DNA of 18,734 bases, taken from positions 1 to 18,734 of the forward strand of contig JABXJU010000072.1 in assembly GCA_013375405.1 (NCBI GenBank), given 5' to 3'. Each line of letters opens with the position of its first letter. Position 1 is the stretch's first letter. The translations under genes were made by a program, and so were the position numbers. Positions 15,854-18,734 of this stretch are shown here, piece by piece. The notes under the pieces are model-generated. The model did not search any database. It was not told where the DNA came from and worked only from the letters and a program-made list of their open reading frames with translations. The stretch comes from Candidatus Helarchaeota archaeon. GTDB lineage: Archaea > Asgardarchaeota > Lokiarchaeia > Helarchaeales > HEL-GB-A.

Positions 15854-17628
15854 TTTAATATATTTTCTGATTCTTTTGAAACAACGCCTGCATTAATTAA
15901 TTCCGTTATTAAGATTTTTGATGCTTGTTTGGTCGAAATCTTGGATGGACTATCAATATTTACATTGATGGCTAATAACATATTGTGCATCTGATCGATA
16001 TACATCGAGATGCTTACCTCATTTCCAAGCCACTTAGAAGTATCATCATCATCCCATGAATATTCATGGACGCGGCTTCCAGCACGAACGACCATCTGTT
16101 GTTGTTTCACTGGTTTTGATTCAATGTATTCAGTCAATTTCTCAACATTATAGGGAGACCCTATTTTCAAGGAAACTCGTAAATTCGGCTCAGATTTTTC
16201 TTCTAAGTGTTTAATCAATTTCAGAATGCCCCAGCCTGTTATAAAGAATAAGGTGATGCCAACTGTGGCCCAGATAAGTAGATTTAAATTGGAGCCTTCG
16301 ATCCATGTTTTGAGAAGTGGCCATTCATATTGTCCTACAAATAGAAGAAGAATATCAAAAGCGATGGCACCTGATAGGACAACCTCAAGGATATTCAAGG
16401 CAACACCCGTCCGTTCGGACGACCTAGTCATTTCGTCCATACTCGCGATACTATCCTTAAGGGCCTCATTCATTTGGCGCATTTGTCGCTCGCTCAGAGT
16501 AGTAATCATTCCATTGACGCCTTGTATTTCATCTTTTAATCCTTCCACAATGAGTCGCGCATCTTCTATGCGGGTTGTAGCTTTTTTAACAGTATCTCGT
16601 AATTGAACAAATTCAACCATTTCTTCTTGGATTTCACCTAGGGGTTGTATTTCCTGAAATTCATAGGTAATATTATTGACGGCCGTCTGCATGAATTGCA
16701 ATAGTTCAGTCATGAGAACAACTGCAGCAGATACTCGGGAAAGAATAACTTGGGCTTCACCAATGGCATTTGGATCAATGCCACTTTTATCCACAAAAGC
16801 GCGTGCATCCCGAACTTCATCCCATAACATAAACATTTTGGAAAAATAGTTTTTTTGGAAGATATCTAGTCCTTGGAAAAATCCGATAATCGCTAAAAGT
16901 TCCTCATATGGTTCCAATTGATTTGAAATTAAAATTAGGCCTTCGGATCCAAAGAAACATTTATCACCATTAGCAAAATCTTTGCCGTAATATATTTGTT
17001 GGACGATTTGATTCAACTCATTTTTGTAGGATGGCTCGTGCACATATATTGTAGCTTTTTGATCAGGAATAATTTTTTTCCCGGTAATAATGATGAATTT
17101 ATTGCGATTACCAGGTTCATTAAAATAAACAAGGTCCAGGAGCCGTCGTTGGTAAGTAGATAATAAATTAAGCATCACTTCAGATGAGTCGGATATTAAA
17201 TCAGCGATAACCCGTGATAAATTGTCCAAAGAATGTTTGTCTCTTTTACCTACAAGTTCAATTAATTGGCAACCGTAGATAACGCGTCCAGAGGCATCGA
17301 CATGTACCCCGAAATCCTCTAATTGCTCGACACCACCAATATTTTCAAACGAAATATTTGCCCGAAATTGAATGAAATCGTTTGGATCGAAGCGCATTAC
17401 TTTAACGTTTGTAAGCTCTTCAGTGACTCGGAAGGTGCTTTTCCGAGGTTCTTTGTCTATAAGTGAAGTGAGGAGCCCACCTTCAACTGCACCTAAACTA
17501 TCCAGTTCATCATTAAAGGCGATGATATGATTTGAACCAAAGGGAATATATTCAGAGATATAAATGCAAGAGTCGGTAAGAAAAATTAATTCTTCTAACT
17601 CGTCCTTAACTGTTGTTTTAGTTTCCAT
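15850..17628 (-). CDS. Coiled-coil protein with two C-terminal membrane helices
   Basis: 592 residues, no family recognised. The first 290 residues look soluble and mixed alpha/beta (YISEYIPFGSNHIIAFND near the start). About 300-405 is a long helical coiled coil (TVKKATTRIEDARLIVEGLKD). Two membrane helices follow, about 408-430 and 446-468, joined by a short loop with Trp and Glu (EWPLLKTWIEG). The last 120 residues (about 475-592) form a second soluble domain. The two-helix hairpin after a coiled coil is a topology like CorA channels, but no GMN motif is present. It may be a membrane-bound sensor or scaffold. The ATG start has GGAGTGAG about 7 bases upstream. The previous gene ends 6 bases before it, so the two form an operon. 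Confidence 0.82.
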   Translation of the reverse strand: METKTTVKDELEELIFLTDSCIYISEYIPFGSNHIIAFNDELDSLGAVEGGLLTSLIDKEPRKSTFRVTEELTNVKVMRFDPNDFIQFRANISFENIGGVEQLEDFGVHVDASGRVIYGCQLIELVGKRDKHSLDNLSRVIADLISDSSEVMLNLLSTYQRRLLDLVYFNEPGNRNKFIIITGKKIIPDQKATIYVHEPSYKNELNQIVQQIYYGKDFANGDKCFFGSEGLILISNQLEPYEELLAIIGFFQGLDIFQKNYFSKMFMLWDEVRDARAFVDKSGIDPNAIGEAQVILSRVSAAVVLMTELLQFMQTAVNNITYEFQEIQPLGEIQEEMVEFVQLRDTVKKATTRIEDARLIVEGLKDEIQGVNGMITTLSERQMRQMNEALKDSIASMDEMTRSSERTGVALNILEVVLSGAIAFDILLLFVGQYEWPLLKTWIEGSNLNLLIWATVGITLFFITGWGILKLIKHLEEKSEPNLRVSLKIGSPYNVEKLTEYIESKPVKQQQMVVRAGSRVHEYSWDDDDTSKWLGNEVSISMYIDQMHNMLLAINVNIDSPSKISTKQASKILITELINAGVVSKESENILN

Positions 17629-17634
17629 TTAAGC

Positions 17635-18237
17635 TCACTCCTCACCAATCGGTTTCCATTCTGTTTCCAATTTAACTTTGAGCCATTTTGGACTACACAT
17701 ATAGGAAACGGATTCAATATCGTCGACTTCACTATTAATTTTTACGTTACACGATTCGCATATTATATAAATACTTTCTGCTTCCGGGATTACTTCGTAA
17801 ATTTTACCACATTTCCCACAATGAATTAATTTATCTATAGGGTCGCGGTCTTTTTGTGGAATCGCAGAAAAAACCTCGACACCTTCCGGAGAGAGGCCAT
17901 AAGCATTGAAATAAAAGTGGCGGCTAGTTCCAAGCCTTAATCGCTCAACTAATCCATATTCTCGTAAAGTATTAAGATCATTTTGTCCCTCTTGACTGAT
18001 GTTCATTATTTTCCGTGTACCCCTATACATTACACTTGCAGGAGCATAGTCATAATCAAAGACTTTATCTCTTATACCTCTTATAATTAAGCCCTTTAAG
18101 GAGAGATCTTTGAGCCATTGCTTGCCAACTTCACCTTCTACTGTGGAATAGAGTCCAATCATAAAAAGCAACCGTTTCTGTCCGGTTGTTAGTTTCTTTA
18201 TCATTTCTTCTACTGGTTCTTTAGATGAAACAGACAT
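17635..18237 (-). CDS. Winged-helix protein with C-terminal zinc ribbon
   Basis: 200 residues. Residues about 10-130 are helix-rich and end in a winged-helix-like segment (SQEGQNDLNTLREYGLVERL, then a hairpin GTSRHFYFNAYGLSPEGVEVF). C140-x2-C143 and C160-x2-C163 form a compact zinc ribbon (HCGKCGKIYEV ... ICESCN). This is a typical layout of an archaeal transcription regulator or of a nucleic-acid-binding accessory protein. The upstream GTG at 18246 would extend the protein by three residues, but that GTG is part of the AGGTGA ribosome site itself, so the ATG at 18237 is the real start. It lies 6 bases before the membrane coiled-coil gene and may regulate or work with it. Confidence 0.85.
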   Translation of the reverse strand: MSVSSKEPVEEMIKKLTTGQKRLLFMIGLYSTVEGEVGKQWLKDLSLKGLIIRGIRDKVFDYDYAPASVMYRGTRKIMNISQEGQNDLNTLREYGLVERLRLGTSRHFYFNAYGLSPEGVEVFSAIPQKDRDPIDKLIHCGKCGKIYEVIPEAESIYIICESCNVKINSEVDDIESVSYMCSPKWLKVKLETEWKPIGEE

Positions 18238-18242
18238 TTTTT

Positions 18243-18248
18243 TCACCT
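18243..18248 (-). promoter_or_regulatory. Ribosome binding site deciding the start at 18237
   Basis: On the minus strand AGGTGA lies 5 bases before ATG (18237), at ideal spacing. An annotation starting at the GTG inside this box would consume its own ribosome site. Confidence 0.7.
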
Positions 18249-18448
18249 TTATTATTATTAAGGCTATACATTGCTCAAGGAAAGCGAAAACTCATCCAGC
18301 TTTCAAAATCGTAATAGGTAAAGTTTTCTTAAACTGGTTTATTAACATTTTTATGCAATAGCTAAATAAGTTTTCTCCTATTTATTGAGCCCAGAAATAT
18401 TATAAAGATGGCCGTAGGTTAATTATTAATACAGTACAATGCTCAGGA
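18249..18448. other. Intergenic region, no gene seen
   Basis: 200 bases, AT-rich, between two minus-strand genes. It should hold the promoter of the winged-helix/zinc-ribbon gene. Several T/A-rich TATA-like stretches exist (for example minus-strand TTTATAATATT, about 18397-18407), but none is convincing by distance and BRE context. No hairpin or repeat stands out. Confidence 0.4.
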
Positions 18449-18734
18449 TTAGTTTTTTAACATTTTTATCATATCAAAGAAATCTTCGATGGTAGCAAGA
18501 GCCGTACTCCAACTTCCGATGCATGAAAGAAACCCGTTCAGCTCTCTTACATCACCTCCTATACTTGGTTTGGTACGACGCTCCCATGTAGTGTAGAATT
18601 TCGGGTGTACACGAGAGAGGTTATCATGATGGTGTGGGAGAATCGTCCATTCTGTTATATCATCTTTATAGATGATTTGAAATGCACTCTTCGGTTTGAG
18701 ATTTTCACAGAGATAAAGATCCTTTAGTTCATAT
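18449..18734 (-). CDS. C-terminal part of an unrecognised gene, cut by the window edge
   Basis: On the minus strand a frame is open from the right edge to a TAA at 18449-18451, giving 94 residues without a stop in AT-rich DNA. The residues show TEWTILPHHHDNL, HPKFYTTWERRTKP and ELNGFLSCIGSW, and end in FFDMIKMLKN. The composition (Trp, His, Cys, charged residues) looks like real protein, not a shadow. I do not recognise the family; a transposase or an archaeal hypothetical protein are both possible. The start lies outside the window. Confidence 0.55.
   Translation of the reverse strand, partial: YELKDLYLCENLKPKSAFQIIYKDDITEWTILPHHHDNLSRVHPKFYTTWERRTKPSIGGDVRELNGFLSCIGSWSTALATIEDFFDMIKMLKN

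Noticed and set aside
16226..16606. Plus-strand 126-residue frame inside the coiled-coil membrane protein gene
   Set aside because: Mirror of the coiled-coil coding strand; Arg/Ser-rich with no family features.
18238..18246. GTG at 18246 as the start of the zinc-ribbon gene
   Set aside because: That GTG lies in the AGGTGA ribosome site of the ATG at 18237.

Overview
The window most likely comes from an anaerobic archaeon, probably an Asgard (Lokiarchaeia-like) lineage. It is AT-rich and tightly packed, with GGTGA-type ribosome binding sites. It holds a near-complete heterodisulfide reductase (Hdr) operon whose MvhD/VhuD-type subunit has an in-frame UGA at the position where methanogen VhuD carries selenocysteine. 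A structured RNA candidate (SECIS) follows that gene. Among archaea, UGA-to-Sec decoding is established for Methanococcales, Methanopyrus and Lokiarchaeota. No methanogenesis gene is visible, so I favour the Asgard reading. This is inference, not proof.

Region 1 (1-10963, plus strand) is one operon: a long HdrA with two FAD modules (5' end outside the window), vhuD with Sec, the SECIS candidate, a small coiled-coil protein, a short HdrA, an HdrA fused to a Cys-type MvhD domain, a large winged-helix/ferredoxin fusion protein, HdrC and HdrB. Most junctions are 4-nt overlaps or gaps of a few bases. The large gap after vhuD is filled by the RNA structure. The products should form a soluble, electron-bifurcating, flavin- and Fe-S-based complex. 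HdrB carries both CCG motifs for the disulfide-reducing non-cubane clusters, HdrC relays electrons, the HdrA modules bifurcate, and the two MvhD units accept electrons from a partner. No hydrogenase or formate dehydrogenase catalytic subunit lies in the window, so the donor is unknown.

Region 2 (10960-13846, minus strand) holds a DUF362 protein with a Cys-rich C-terminal part and, downstream of it, a 529-residue protein I do not recognise. It converges on hdrB with a 4-nt overlap.

Region 3 (14018-15853, plus strand) is divergent from region 2. It encodes a multi-pass membrane protein with conserved-looking His/Asp/Glu residues and a UbiA-superfamily prenyltransferase with an altered second motif, so it probably acts in isoprenoid quinone, lipid or haem-type prenylation.

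Region 4 (15850-18237, minus strand) is a two-gene unit: a winged-helix/zinc-ribbon protein followed by a coiled-coil protein with two C-terminal membrane helices. It converges on the UbiA gene with another 4-nt overlap.

The right edge (18449-18734, minus strand) holds the C-terminal part of an unrecognised gene. I saw no tRNA, rRNA, CRISPR array, insertion sequence or attachment site. No gene-free stretch exceeds 300 bases.
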